The notes under the pieces are model-generated. The model saw only the letters and a list, made by a program, of their open reading frames with translations, had not been told where the DNA came from and searched no databases. Shown piece after piece: positions 1 to 8,742 of a stretch of 64,000 nucleotides of DNA. Location of the stretch: assembly GCA_963696495.1 (NCBI GenBank), contig CAVOKJ010000002.1, forward strand, positions 992,001 through 1,056,000, given 5' to 3'. The position numbers were made by a program, and so were the translations under genes. Within the stretch, counting starts at the first letter, position 1; each line of letters opens with the position of its first letter. The stretch is from Bog-756 sp963696495 (GTDB lineage Bacteria; Actinomycetota; Acidimicrobiia; Acidimicrobiales; RAAP-2).

Positions 1-231
1 CAACAGCAGCGAGGTGATCAGGAACCCCGAGAGCACGAAGAAGACGTCGATGGTGAGAAAGCCCCCAGCCAGCGCACCGCCGTGGTAGAGCATCACCCCG
101 AGCACCGACAGCGCCCGCAGGCCGTCCAGGGCGGGCACGAAGCCGAACCGGATCGGACGGCCGCGAGCCACAGGCGTCGTCACCGCGTGAGCGCGAGGCC
201 TCTTGGTGGCCGCGTGGATACCAGAACTCAT
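1..231 (-). CDS. Acyltransferase 3 family membrane protein (N-terminal fragment)
   Basis: The gene runs off the left edge, so only the first 77 residues are visible. After a basic leader (residues 1-30) comes FVPALDGLRALSVLGVMLYH, then a hydrophobic stretch ending in TIDVFFVLSGFLITSLLL. The LDGLRA block, the H in LYH and the FFVLSGFLI block are hallmarks of the acyltransferase 3 (OafA/YrhL) family. These multi-pass membrane enzymes O-acylate sugars, peptidoglycan or exported glycans. The ATG at 231 is preceded on the coding strand by GGAGG about 11 bases upstream. The acceptor cannot be judged from this fragment. Confidence 0.85.
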   Translation of the reverse strand, partial: MSSGIHAATKRPRAHAVTTPVARGRPIRFGFVPALDGLRALSVLGVMLYHGGALAGGFLTIDVFFVLSGFLITSLLL

Positions 232-496
232 CGGTTTGGGTGCCTCCGGACACACCTGCGTCGCCCGGCCTGCGGTACGGGCGACGACTCGCTCTCCCCA
301 TGATCGCAGATCAGGACGCGTTTACGCACGCGCCGGGCGCCCCCCGACCACTCGACCGCTGCCTGCCCCTGAACGGCTCCACCCCCGGACAACCCAGCTG
401 GCCCGGGCCGATCCTGGTCCCGCCCCCTGGCCGATCCGGTGGGAGGGCCCTGGTCGAGAAGGAAGAGGAGCGACCATCGCTACCCCTTGGCCGGCG

Positions 497-1954
497 CTAC
501 CCCTCGGGGCTGTACCCGGCCGGGAGGTTGATGGTCTTCTTCTCGAGGAACAGTTCGAGCCCGTCCTCGCCGAACTCCCGGCCCACACCCGAGGCCTTGT
601 AGCCGCCGAAGGGGGACGAGAAGTCGATGGGGATGTTGGAGTTGACCATGTAGGTCCCGGTCCGCACCTGGCGGGCCACGGCCACGCCTCGGTCGTCGTC
701 CCCACTGAACACCGCACCGCACAATCCATAGTCGGAGTCGTTGGCGATGCGCACCGCATCGTCGTCGTCGTCGTAGGGGATCACCGAGAGGACCGGCCCG
801 AAGATCTCCTCCCGGGCGATGCGCATGCTGTTGTCCACGTCGACGAACACGGTGGGCTCGACGAACCACCCCTTGTCGATTCCCTGCGGACGTCCACCGC
901 CCACCGCGACCTTCGCCCCCTCCTCCTGCCCGATCCGGATGTAGTCCTCCACCCGGACGCGCTGACGCTCGGCCACCAGGGGGCCCACCTCGGTGGCCGG
1001 GTCGAGTGCGTCACCGACCTTCATGGCCCTCACTTGCTCGACCAACGCCTCCGTCACCTCGCTGTAGCGATCCCGCGGGGCCAGGATGCGGGTCAGGGAG
1101 ATGCAGGCCTCACCGTTGTTCATGATGGCGTTGGGAAGCATCAGGGGGATCGACTGCGCGAGGTCGGCGTCGTCGAGCAGGATGGCGGCGGACTTGCCGC
1201 CGAGCTCGAGGCTCACCCGCTTGAGGTTCGCCCCACAGGCCGCGCCGATCTTCCGGCCGGCCGCTGTGGAGCCGGTGAAGGAGACCTTGTCGACACCCGG
1301 ATGATTGACCAGGTGCTCGCCGACCTCGCGTCCGGCCGGCACCACGCTGAGCACGCCCTTGGGCAGGCCCGCCTCCGCGAAGATCTCGGCGAGCACGTTG
1401 GCGTCGAGCGGCGTTTCCGGCGCCGGCTTGAACACGACGGTGCTGCCCGACAGCAGCGCTGGCGACAGCTTGGCGCACGCCAGGAAGAGGGGCACGTTCC
1501 ACGGGGTGATCGCCGCCACCACGCCCACCGGCTCCTTCGACACCATGACCGGTCCCAACAGGCCGTCCTTGACCGATTCGAAGGCGAAGGTGGAACCCAG
1601 GCCGGCGTAGTAGTCGAGGATCATGGTCGGGGCGAGGACCTGGGCCATGGTCCCCCAGGAGATGGGCGACCCCATCTCGTTGGAGATCAGCTCGGAGATT
1701 CCCTGCATGTCGTTGCGGATGGCGTCGGCCACCTTGGTCAGCACCGCAGCCCGCTCGGACGGGGCCATCCGGGGCCACGGCCCGTGGTCGAAGGCCTCCC
1801 GAGCCGCGGCCACGGCACGGTCGACATCGGCGTTCTGGGCCTCCGGCACCCGACCGACGAGCTCCTCGGTCGTCGGCGACACGACGTCGAACACCGCCGA
1901 CGACGACGGCTCGACCCACTCGCCCCCGATGAACAGACGGTCGTACGACTTCAT
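497..1954 (-). CDS. NAD(P)-dependent aldehyde dehydrogenase
   Basis: This 485-residue protein has the full aldehyde dehydrogenase layout and usual length. It would oxidise an aldehyde to the acid with NAD(P)+ in the cytoplasm. Visible landmarks are ITPWNVPLF (about 149-157), SFTGSTAAGRKI (about 225-236), the general base E250 in LELGGKSA, and the nucleophile C284 in NNGEACIS. The reading frame is open further upstream, but the ATG at 1954 has GGGAGG six bases before it and begins the usual DRLFIGGEWVEP N-terminus. It has no close operon partner. A second family member lies at 55517-56992. The substrate cannot be assigned. Confidence 0.93.
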   Translation of the reverse strand: MKSYDRLFIGGEWVEPSSSAVFDVVSPTTEELVGRVPEAQNADVDRAVAAAREAFDHGPWPRMAPSERAAVLTKVADAIRNDMQGISELISNEMGSPISWGTMAQVLAPTMILDYYAGLGSTFAFESVKDGLLGPVMVSKEPVGVVAAITPWNVPLFLACAKLSPALLSGSTVVFKPAPETPLDANVLAEIFAEAGLPKGVLSVVPAGREVGEHLVNHPGVDKVSFTGSTAAGRKIGAACGANLKRVSLELGGKSAAILLDDADLAQSIPLMLPNAIMNNGEACISLTRILAPRDRYSEVTEALVEQVRAMKVGDALDPATEVGPLVAERQRVRVEDYIRIGQEEGAKVAVGGGRPQGIDKGWFVEPTVFVDVDNSMRIAREEIFGPVLSVIPYDDDDDAVRIANDSDYGLCGAVFSGDDDRGVAVARQVRTGTYMVNSNIPIDFSSPFGGYKASGVGREFGEDGLELFLEKKTINLPAGYSPEG

Positions 1955-2174
1955 GGTGCCTCCCTGGCTCGAATCCCTGGCTCGACATGGCGACCGGTCG
2001 CCGGCCCGGCCCACGGGAAAACGGGTCGGCCGACCCGTGCCGACGCTCGGATTGTAGCCGGATCGAGAATCTGACGCCCCGTCACCTGGAAGGTGGCTAC
2101 GCTCCCCTGGCGACCGCCGCCTGCTGGTGCGTCGCCGATCGATCCAGTCACCCCGAGCCTGTGAGGACCATCCG

Positions 2175-3287
2175 ATGCTCTCCCCCCTTGACGACTACCC
2201 GGTGCACCAGATCTCGGAGCCGATGCGCTTCGTCGGGACCTCGGACCGGAACTTCTACGACCGCTACTACTTCAACGTCCATGGGGCGGAAGGGGTGCAC
2301 GGCAGCGACGACGAGCTCTTCGCGGTCATCGGGTTGGGCCAGTATCCCAACCTCTCCGTGGCCGACGCCTTCGTCTCGGTCCTGTGGGGGGGCGACCACC
2401 GTGTGGTCCGCTCCTCACGCACGCTCGGGGCCGACCGGATGGACGCGTCGGTCGGTCCGATCCGCGTCGAGGTACAACAAGGGCTCGAACGGGTGCGGGT
2501 GATCGTGGAGCCCAACGAGTGGGGCATCGAGCTCGACGCTGTCTACCAGGGGTTCTCCGAGGCCCACCTCGAGGCCCGGCACTTCGATCGCCAGTTCACC
2601 CGGGTGACCTTCGACTCGACCAGGTTCGCCCAGGTGGGGTCGTGGGAAGGGACCCTCAGGGTCGGGAGCCGCGAGCTCGCCCTCACCCCCGACAGGTTCT
2701 GGGGATCGCGCGACCGGTCGTGGGGCGTGCGTCCGGTGGGCGAGCCGGAGCCGCCGGGCATCCGGGCCACCGACACCGAGGGCGGGTTCTTCTGGATCTA
2801 CGCGCCGGTCCGCTTCGAGGACCACGCGGTGGTGACCATCATCCAGGAGCGCCCGAGCGGCGAGCGGATCATGCAGGACGCCCACCGTGTGTTCCCCCTG
2901 GGGTCGGGGCGGGAGCCGGAGTGGTTGGGACGCCCCGAGCACTCGCTCCGGTTCGCTCCGGGCACGCGATCGGTGACCGGGGCGACACTCACCTACTACG
3001 GCGCCCACGGCCGCAGGTCGGCCGAGATCGAGGTGGAGACGCAGCTGGCGTTCCCCCTGCTGCTGGGCAGCGGCTACGGGCTCGAGCCGGAGTGGAAGCA
3101 CGGGATGTACCAGGGCGACCTGGTCGTCCAGGGCCAGGAGGTGCCTCCGGCCGACCCGACGTACTCGAACTGGGGCCTCACCGAGTACGCGGCCAGGTTC
3201 ACCAGCGACGGGCAGGTCGGCTACGGCATGTTCGAGAACGCGGTGATGGGACCCCACCAGCAGTACGGGTTCACCGGCTGGGACTGA
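2175..3287 (+). CDS. Conserved actinobacterial protein of unknown function (DUF7064/7065-like)
   Basis: A 370-residue soluble protein with no signal peptide or membrane segment. It contains a G-S-R-D-R-S-W-G-V-R-P block around residue 180, followed by an aromatic-rich C-terminal half. I associate this pattern with actinobacterial DUF7064/DUF7065 proteins, which are distantly like the beta-barrel AttH/CrtC lipocalin-type families. That placement is from memory and is a family-level guess. The ATG at 2175 is chosen because the translation before it is arginine-rich and unlike the rest. Its last 17 bases overlap the 3' end of the convergent START-SDR gene. I do not assign a reaction. Confidence 0.7.
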   Translation: MLSPLDDYPVHQISEPMRFVGTSDRNFYDRYYFNVHGAEGVHGSDDELFAVIGLGQYPNLSVADAFVSVLWGGDHRVVRSSRTLGADRMDASVGPIRVEVQQGLERVRVIVEPNEWGIELDAVYQGFSEAHLEARHFDRQFTRVTFDSTRFAQVGSWEGTLRVGSRELALTPDRFWGSRDRSWGVRPVGEPEPPGIRATDTEGGFFWIYAPVRFEDHAVVTIIQERPSGERIMQDAHRVFPLGSGREPEWLGRPEHSLRFAPGTRSVTGATLTYYGAHGRRSAEIEVETQLAFPLLLGSGYGLEPEWKHGMYQGDLVVQGQEVPPADPTYSNWGLTEYAARFTSDGQVGYGMFENAVMGPHQQYGFTGWD

Positions 3288-4764
3288 GATCCCCGCCCCG
3301 GGGTGAGACCGTGTCCCGGGGTGGGACCCCGTCCCAGCCGGACCGGCCTGCACACCACGCCCACAGGGCCGAGCCGGCACTGGCGAAGTCGGCGTCGTCG
3401 AGACGGGTCCAGGGCACCTTGTTCTCCCACCGTGGTCGGCGGTCCAACCAGAACTCGCCGCTCCGGTTCACCGCCTCGCCGGCCGAGGCCAGCCACACCG
3501 CGGTGTCGGCACCCTCGTCGACCGAGCGCAGGAGTGGTCGCATCACCTTGGCGAAGCCGGGCAGACCGGTCCTGATCCCTGGCGTGTCCGCCCATCCGGG
3601 GTGCATCCCGTGGAAGAACACTCCCGAGCCGTCGAGCCGTCGGGCCCATTCGTGCATGAGCACGAGCTGGGCCCGCTTGACCTTCGCATAGGCCACGGTG
3701 CCGTCGTAGTCCGACGGATCCATCTCCAGCGTCGCCAGATCGAAGCGCTGGGTGTACATGCCGCCCGACGAGACCTGGATCACTCGGGAAGGAACAGCGG
3801 CCCGCAACAGCGGAAGCAGGAGGCCGCTCAGTAGGAACGGAGCCACCAGCTGACTGGCCACCGTCACCTCGGTCCCCGCCGAGGTGACGGTGTACTCGCG
3901 GGACAGCGCCCCAGCATTGTGGACGAGGACGTCCAGCCCGTCGTGGCTCGCGGCGAACTCGGCGGCGACCGCCCGGACCTGGTCGAGTTCGCCGAGGTCG
4001 GCGAGCAGGAACCCGACATCGACCCCGGGGACCGCCTCGGCGATGGTGGCCGAGGCCCGCTCGGCCCGCTCCGGGCTGCGGGCCACGAACCTGACCGTGG
4101 CGCCCAGTCGAGCCACCCCGATGGCCGTGGCGAGGCCCAGCCCCGAGGTGGCCCCGGTGACGAGCACGACCTTGCCCTCCATCGACGGCGGAGTTCGCCA
4201 TCCGGCCAGTCGGCTGCGGACGGCGGGCCCGATGCGCGAGAAGCTGCCGACCACCGACGCCTCCAGCAATTCGTCCACCGCCGTGGCCACGATCTCGCCG
4301 GCCGGGCCATCGCCGCCCGCCGTCGCCGGCTCGGCAGCGAGGACACCCCGCAAGCCGCCCAGTCCCCGGTCGCCGATCCGTCGGAAGGGCAGAACGAGCA
4401 GGCCCCCCAGCGGGGACAGTCTCCCGACCAGTTGGAGGTCGGCGTCGTAGGTCACGATCGAGCCGCCCTCGGGTCGCTCCACCACAGTGATGGTGTCCTC
4501 CGAGCGGATGAGGCTGTTCTCCCCGAGGACCACCACCCGGTGCGGCCGTTCGTACGAGACGACCGTGTAGTCGAGGGGGGTGCTGCGGCGGCCGACGCTG
4601 ACGTCCAGTCGGAACGCGCTGCCGAGGCCGATCGGCCCGTGATCGAGACGTGTGGCCCCTCGGACGCCCGGGTCCCATTCCGAGGCGTTGGAGAACTCGG
4701 CCATGTAGTCGAAGGTGTCCTCCGCCGAGCGATGCGATATGACGGTTCCCCGGTAGCGGGCCAT
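3271..4764 (-). CDS. START/SRPBCC domain - short-chain dehydrogenase fusion
   Basis: A 497-residue two-domain protein. Residues 1 to about 140 form an SRPBCC (polyketide cyclase/START-like) lipid-binding domain, starting MARYRGTVISHRSAEDTFDY. Residues about 195-470 form a short-chain dehydrogenase: cofactor motif VTGATSGLG at 203-211, NAG in HNAGALSRE, the active-site serine in VIQVSSGG, and YxxxK in AYAKVKRAQ. The dehydrogenase half resembles retinol-dehydrogenase/DHRS-like SDRs. A hydrophobic ligand may be handed from one domain to the other, which is inference. The ATG at 4764 has GGAGAGGA just upstream. The gene is divergent from the FAD oxidoreductase-DUF1365-CFA trio and probably works with it. 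Confidence 0.88.
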   Translation of the reverse strand: MARYRGTVISHRSAEDTFDYMAEFSNASEWDPGVRGATRLDHGPIGLGSAFRLDVSVGRRSTPLDYTVVSYERPHRVVVLGENSLIRSEDTITVVERPEGGSIVTYDADLQLVGRLSPLGGLLVLPFRRIGDRGLGGLRGVLAAEPATAGGDGPAGEIVATAVDELLEASVVGSFSRIGPAVRSRLAGWRTPPSMEGKVVLVTGATSGLGLATAIGVARLGATVRFVARSPERAERASATIAEAVPGVDVGFLLADLGELDQVRAVAAEFAASHDGLDVLVHNAGALSREYTVTSAGTEVTVASQLVAPFLLSGLLLPLLRAAVPSRVIQVSSGGMYTQRFDLATLEMDPSDYDGTVAYAKVKRAQLVLMHEWARRLDGSGVFFHGMHPGWADTPGIRTGLPGFAKVMRPLLRSVDEGADTAVWLASAGEAVNRSGEFWLDRRPRWENKVPWTRLDDADFASAGSALWAWCAGRSGWDGVPPRDTVSPRGGDLSPSR

Positions 4765-4779
4765 CGGTCCGTCCTCTCC

Positions 4780-4897
4780 TGTGGCGCCCTCGTCGTTCCT
4801 GTGGCCGCCCTGGTCGTCCTGTGGCAGCCCCGGTCGTCCTGTTGCGCTCTGGTCGTCCCGTGGCACCCTGGTCGGGCCGAGTGCGGCCCGGTGGTCC
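4780..4897. repeat. Degenerate 20-bp tandem repeats between divergent genes
   Basis: Six head-to-tail units of 19-20 bp with the core TGTGGC(N)CCCTGGTCGTCC occupy 4780-4799, 4800-4819, 4820-4839, 4840-4858, 4859-4878 and 4879-4897. The first three are the best preserved and the last two are decayed. They sit in the 267-bp gap between the START-SDR gene and the FAD oxidoreductase, directly upstream of the START-SDR start. The period is close to two helical turns. They could be stacked regulator sites or merely a decaying minisatellite. No coding function is apparent. Confidence 0.75.
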
Positions 4898-5031
4898 GGC
4901 CGGCGGTCGGACCCGTTCCCCGTCCAAATATACTGGGAGGCGTCGCAATTCCGACCTGCTTCATCCAACCCGGGTGACCGCGCCGAATACGAACTGGAAG
5001 ATCGTCGACCAGTGAGGAGCCGTGCCACCCG

Positions 5032-6279
5032 ATGAAGATCGCCATTGTGGGAACCGGCGTCTCCGGCCTCGTCTGCGCTCATCTCCTGAGTCGCCGGCAC
5101 GGGGTGACGGTGTTCGAGGGGGACGACCGTCCGGGTGGCCACGCCCATACCGTGAGGGTGGACCTGCCCGACGAGACCCACGAGGTCGACACCGGGTTCC
5201 TCGTGTACAACGACCGCAACTACCCCGGCCTCATCCGGCTCTTCGATCAGCTCGACATCGCCACCAAGGCGAGCGACATGAGTTTCGGCGTCACCGACGA
5301 CATCAGCGGGGTCGAATGGAGGGGCACCTCCCTCGACACGGTGTTCGCACAGCGCCGCAACGCCCTCCGCCCGTCCTTCCTGCGCATGCTGGCCGACGTG
5401 GTCCGCTTCAACCGGGCGGCCCGGGAGCTGCTCGACGGACCGCAGGATCTCACCGTCTCGCTCTCCGACCTCATCGAGTCGGGCCGATGGTCTCGACACT
5501 TCGTCGACTGGTACCTGATCCCGATGGGGTCGTCCATCTGGTCGGCCGATCCCCTCACCTTCCTGTCGATGCCCGCGGCCACCTTCGCCCGGTTCTTCGA
5601 CAACCACGGCCTGCTCACCTACGGGGACCAGCCCTCGTGGAGGACCGTGGCCGGCGGGTCCCGCCGGTATGTCGACGCGGTGCTCGCCCCCCTCGGCGAC
5701 TCGGTCCGGCTCTCGTGCCCGGTGTCGAAGGTGACCCGCACCACAGAGGGGGTGGAGATCAGTTCCGAGGAGGGCCTCGAGCACTTCGACCACGTCGTCA
5801 TCGCCACCCACAGCGACCAGGCGCTGAATCTGCTCTCGGACCCGTCGAGGGCCGAGCGGGAGGTGCTCGGCGCCATCCGCTACCAGGCCAACCGGGCCAC
5901 ACTGCACACGGACACAGCCCTCCTGCCCCGCAACCGCCGGGCCTGGGCGAGCTGGAACTACCACCGGCTGGCCGACCGGGCCGAAGCGGCGACCCTCACC
6001 TACCGATTGCGTAGCCTGCAAGGCATCGAGTCCGCCCACGAGCTGCTGGTGACCCTCAACCGGGACGACGTCATACGCGAGGACCGCGTCCTCGCCCGGT
6101 TCGATTACGCCCATCCGGTCTTCGACGTACCCGCCATCGCCGCCCAGCAGCGGCACGAGGAGTTGAACGGCGACCGACGCACGTGGTTCTGCGGCGCCTA
6201 CTGGGGGTACGGGTTCCACGAGGACGGCGTCCAGAGCGCGCTGACCGTGTGCCGCCGTCTGGCCGGGGAGACGCTGTGA
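5032..6279 (+). CDS. FAD-dependent NAD(P)/amine-oxidase-like oxidoreductase
   Basis: A 415-residue flavoprotein. The N-terminus MKIAIVGTGVSGLVCAHLL has the GxGxxG dinucleotide fold, followed by an acidic strand end (VFEGDDRPGGHAHT). The C-terminus WFCGAYWGYGFHEDG is the usual closing FAD-binding block of this family. As I recall, relatives always sit beside a DUF1365 gene and a cyclopropane-fatty-acid-synthase homologue, and some act on methylated or unsaturated fatty acyl chains. That arrangement is present here: the next gene starts inside this stop codon (GTGA). The reaction on membrane lipids is inferred from family and context. Confidence 0.88.
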   Translation: MKIAIVGTGVSGLVCAHLLSRRHGVTVFEGDDRPGGHAHTVRVDLPDETHEVDTGFLVYNDRNYPGLIRLFDQLDIATKASDMSFGVTDDISGVEWRGTSLDTVFAQRRNALRPSFLRMLADVVRFNRAARELLDGPQDLTVSLSDLIESGRWSRHFVDWYLIPMGSSIWSADPLTFLSMPAATFARFFDNHGLLTYGDQPSWRTVAGGSRRYVDAVLAPLGDSVRLSCPVSKVTRTTEGVEISSEEGLEHFDHVVIATHSDQALNLLSDPSRAEREVLGAIRYQANRATLHTDTALLPRNRRAWASWNYHRLADRAEAATLTYRLRSLQGIESAHELLVTLNRDDVIREDRVLARFDYAHPVFDVPAIAAQQRHEELNGDRRTWFCGAYWGYGFHEDGVQSALTVCRRLAGETL

Positions 6280-7088
6280 CCGGGACCGCCCCGCGGACGC
6301 TGCCGGCTCGGCCCGACCGGGAGGTCGGCGACGAGGACCCGGTCCGCAGTGCCATCTACGAAGGGGTGGTCACCCATCACCGGTTCGAACCGGTCGACCA
6401 CCGCTTCTCCTACCGGATCACCATGGCCTATCTCGACCTGTCGGAGATCGATCGGGTGGTCGGCCTCCATCCGATGTGGTCGACGGAATCGCCCAACGCG
6501 GTGTCCTTCCGCCGCGCCGACTACCTCGGTGACCCGGCGGTGCCGCTCGACACGTCGGTGAGGGACCTGGTGGAGGAGCGGACCGGGCACCGGCCCACGG
6601 GAGCGATCGGGTTGCTCACCCACGTGCGCACCTGGGGCTGGCTGTTCAATCCCATCTCCGTCTACTACTGCTTCGGAGCCGACGGACGCAGTGTCGAACA
6701 CGCGGTGGTCGAGGTGACCAACACGCCGTGGCACGAGCGAACGGCCTATGTGCTGCCGGGCACGGGGAGTCACCTCGTGGAGAAGCAGCTCCACGTGTCG
6801 CCGTTCCTCCCGATGGAGCTCCACCACCGCTTCGTCATCGGCGAGCCGGGCCAGTCGTTACTGCTGGGCGTGGACGACCTCCGCGGTGACGAGCTGGTGT
6901 TCTCGGCGTCGATGGTCCTCGACGGCCGACCGGCCGACCGACGATCACTGGGCCGGGTCCTATGGCGGTTCCCACTCATGACCATGCGGGTGTCCTGGGG
7001 CATCTACCGTCAGGCCCTCGCCCTCAGACGACGGGGCGTCCCCTTCCACCGGCATCCGGAGGACGGAGGCGGGGTGGCGACCACATGA
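6276..7088 (+). CDS. DUF1365 family protein
   Basis: A 270-residue protein read from the GTG at 6276, which overlaps the previous stop by 4 bp (GTGA). An in-frame start further upstream would be buried in the FAD gene. Family landmarks are SAIYEGVVTHHRF near residue 25, HRFSYRITMAYLDL, LFNPISVYYCFGADG (about 125-140) and EVTNTPWHERTAYVL. DUF1365 has no proven biochemical reaction that I know of, but it is almost always linked to the flanking FAD oxidoreductase and fatty-acid methyltransferase. Translational coupling on both sides suggests fixed stoichiometry with its partners. Confidence 0.9.
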   Translation: MTGTAPRTLPARPDREVGDEDPVRSAIYEGVVTHHRFEPVDHRFSYRITMAYLDLSEIDRVVGLHPMWSTESPNAVSFRRADYLGDPAVPLDTSVRDLVEERTGHRPTGAIGLLTHVRTWGWLFNPISVYYCFGADGRSVEHAVVEVTNTPWHERTAYVLPGTGSHLVEKQLHVSPFLPMELHHRFVIGEPGQSLLLGVDDLRGDELVFSASMVLDGRPADRRSLGRVLWRFPLMTMRVSWGIYRQALALRRRGVPFHRHPEDGGGVATT

Positions 7089-8299
7089 GCGCCCTGGCCA
7101 ACGGTCTGGCCGCCCGGTTCCTCCACACGATGGCGTCGCGCCTGCATGGCGGCTCCCTGACCATCATCGACGACGGGGGGACCCACCGGTTCGGCTCGGG
7201 GACACCGGAGGCGACCATGGTGGTGCACGACGCCTCCGTCTACCCAATCGTGCTCCGGGAGGGGTCGGTGGGATTCGGTCGGACCTACGCCGACGGACTC
7301 TGGGACTGCGAGGACCTGACCTCGCTGGTGCGCGTCCTGTCCCTGGGGCTGCGCCCGGTGACCTCGGTGCAGGACCAGGTGGGCCAGTGGTGGGGTTCGG
7401 CGACCGACTGGGCACGACGCCTGCGACCACCGGACAAGACCACCGACCGGTTCAACATCCAGTCCCACTACGACCTGTCGAACGAGTTCTTCGCACTGAT
7501 GCTGGACGAGACCATGATGTACTCGTCCGCCATCTTCGCCTCTCCGGGAATGAGCCTCGTCGACGCCCAGCGAGCCAAGCTGGACCGCATCTGCACGAAG
7601 CTGGCGCTCGGACCGGGGGACCACGTCGTCGAGATCGGCACCGGTTGGGGCGGATTCGCCGTCCACGCCGCGTCGGCCTACGGCTGCCGGGTCACGACCA
7701 CGACCATCTCCGACGCACAGTTCGAGTACGCCTCCAAACGGGTGGCCGACGCCGGCCTGGCCGACAGGATCACCGTCCTCGACCGTGACTACCGGGACCT
7801 CGGTGGGACCTACGACAAGCTGGTCTCCATCGAGATGATCGAGGCCGTCGACTGGCGCCAGTACGACACCTTCTTCGGGGCCTGTGCCTCACTGCTGGCC
7901 GACGACGGGCTGATGGCGCTGCAGGCCATCACCGTCGACGACCGGAGCTTCGAGCGGGCGAAGAACGGCTCCGAGTTCGTCGTCGAGCTGATCTTCCCGG
8001 GTGGCTGCATCCCCTCGGTCGAGGCCATCGCCCGCTCCGTCCGGCGCTCCACACCGCTCACGGTGATCGACATGGAGGACATCGGTCGGCACTATGTCGA
8101 GACGCTCCGCCGCTGGCACGAGAACGTCCGGGTGAACGGCGACCGGATCGCCGCACTGGGCATGGGAGAGCGGTTCGGACGGCTCTGGGACCTCTACCTC
8201 AGCTACTGCGAAGGGGCGTTCGCCGAGCGCCACATCAGCGACATCCAGTTGGTGATGGCCATGCCCGACTGGAGAGCGCCGCTGGCCGTCCGGCCCTGA
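7085..8299 (+). CDS. cfa: Cyclopropane-fatty-acyl-phospholipid synthase family methyltransferase
   Basis: A 404-residue SAM-dependent enzyme that adds a methyl or methylene group to the double bond of unsaturated acyl chains in phospholipids at the inner membrane face. The core begins near residue 120 (FNIQSHYDLSNEFFALMLDE). The SAM motif VEIGTGWGGFAVHAA is near 180, followed by SIEMIEAVDWRQYDTFF and the late LIFPGGCIPS block. The start ATG overlaps the DUF1365 stop by 4 bp (ATGA). The product could be a cyclopropane, a methyl branch or, with the flavoenzyme, a further modified chain. The sequence does not say which. Confidence 0.92.
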   Translation: MSALANGLAARFLHTMASRLHGGSLTIIDDGGTHRFGSGTPEATMVVHDASVYPIVLREGSVGFGRTYADGLWDCEDLTSLVRVLSLGLRPVTSVQDQVGQWWGSATDWARRLRPPDKTTDRFNIQSHYDLSNEFFALMLDETMMYSSAIFASPGMSLVDAQRAKLDRICTKLALGPGDHVVEIGTGWGGFAVHAASAYGCRVTTTTISDAQFEYASKRVADAGLADRITVLDRDYRDLGGTYDKLVSIEMIEAVDWRQYDTFFGACASLLADDGLMALQAITVDDRSFERAKNGSEFVVELIFPGGCIPSVEAIARSVRRSTPLTVIDMEDIGRHYVETLRRWHENVRVNGDRIAALGMGERFGRLWDLYLSYCEGAFAERHISDIQLVMAMPDWRAPLAVRP

Positions 8300-8320
8300 G
8301 CCGTTCCGCTGCCGTCGGCC

Positions 8321-8350
8321 CTGAGCGGGCCCTACGCCGGCCCCGCTCAG
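8321..8350. terminator. Hairpin between convergent cfa and SnoaL genes
   Basis: The nine-base arms CTGAGCGGG (8321-8329) and CCCGCTCAG (8342-8350) are perfectly complementary with a 12-base loop. The hairpin starts 22 bases after the cfa stop and its right arm covers the stop codon of the convergent SnoaL-like gene. It could therefore end transcripts from both sides. No U-tract follows, as is common in high-GC actinobacteria. Confidence 0.65.
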
Positions 8351-8742
8351 TCCACGGGGCGGATGGCCCCCGGCTCCCAGAAGGCCCTGAGCGAGGCGAT
8401 CCGGTCGTCGGCCGACCGGCGGTAGACGTACACACCGTCAACCTCCACGGCCGATCCTCCCTCGAAGGTGATGCGGATGATCCCGACATTGGCCACCTCG
8501 TCCCCGCACAGGAAGGAGTTGGTGATGGTGAATCCGATCGAGTCGTTGGGGGCGATCACGTTGTCGTAGAAGGCGGCGATGGCCTCAGGCCCGCGGTGGC
8601 CTCTTCCCTCCGGGTCGAACAAGGAGGGGCCGACGGGGTCCTCCACCACCGCGTCCTCGGCGAACAGGGCCAGCCAGGCCCGGCGGTCCTTCGCCTTCAC
8701 CGCGGCCATCGACGCCTGACCCAGCTCGCGGGCGGTCGTCAT
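8347..8742 (-). CDS. SnoaL/NTF2-like protein
   Basis: A 131-residue single-domain protein with the cone-shaped NTF2/SnoaL-like pattern: an N-terminal helix (MAAVKAKDRRAWLALFAEDA), VVEDPVGPS, a G-R-G-H-R-G-P-E-A-I turn, then antiparallel strands ending in SLRAFWEPG. Relatives are ketosteroid isomerases, polyketide cyclases and uncharacterised hydratases. The ATG overlaps the end of the upstream oxidoreductase gene by 4 bp (ATGA), so the two are co-translated. Similar SnoaL proteins occur next to FAD-DUF1365-CFA clusters in other bacteria, from memory. The substrate is unknown. Confidence 0.85.
   Translation of the reverse strand: MTTARELGQASMAAVKAKDRRAWLALFAEDAVVEDPVGPSLFDPEGRGHRGPEAIAAFYDNVIAPNDSIGFTITNSFLCGDEVANVGIIRITFEGGSAVEVDGVYVYRRSADDRIASLRAFWEPGAIRPVD

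Noticed and set aside
203..2074. A 623-codon plus-strand open frame
   Set aside because: It is antisense to the aldehyde dehydrogenase, is rich in Arg/His/Gly, and has no family motif. It is a shadow frame caused by high GC.
4765..6219. Upstream extension of the START-SDR frame to 982 codons
   Set aside because: It would overlap the FAD oxidoreductase on the other strand. The ATG at 4764 has a good ribosome-binding site.
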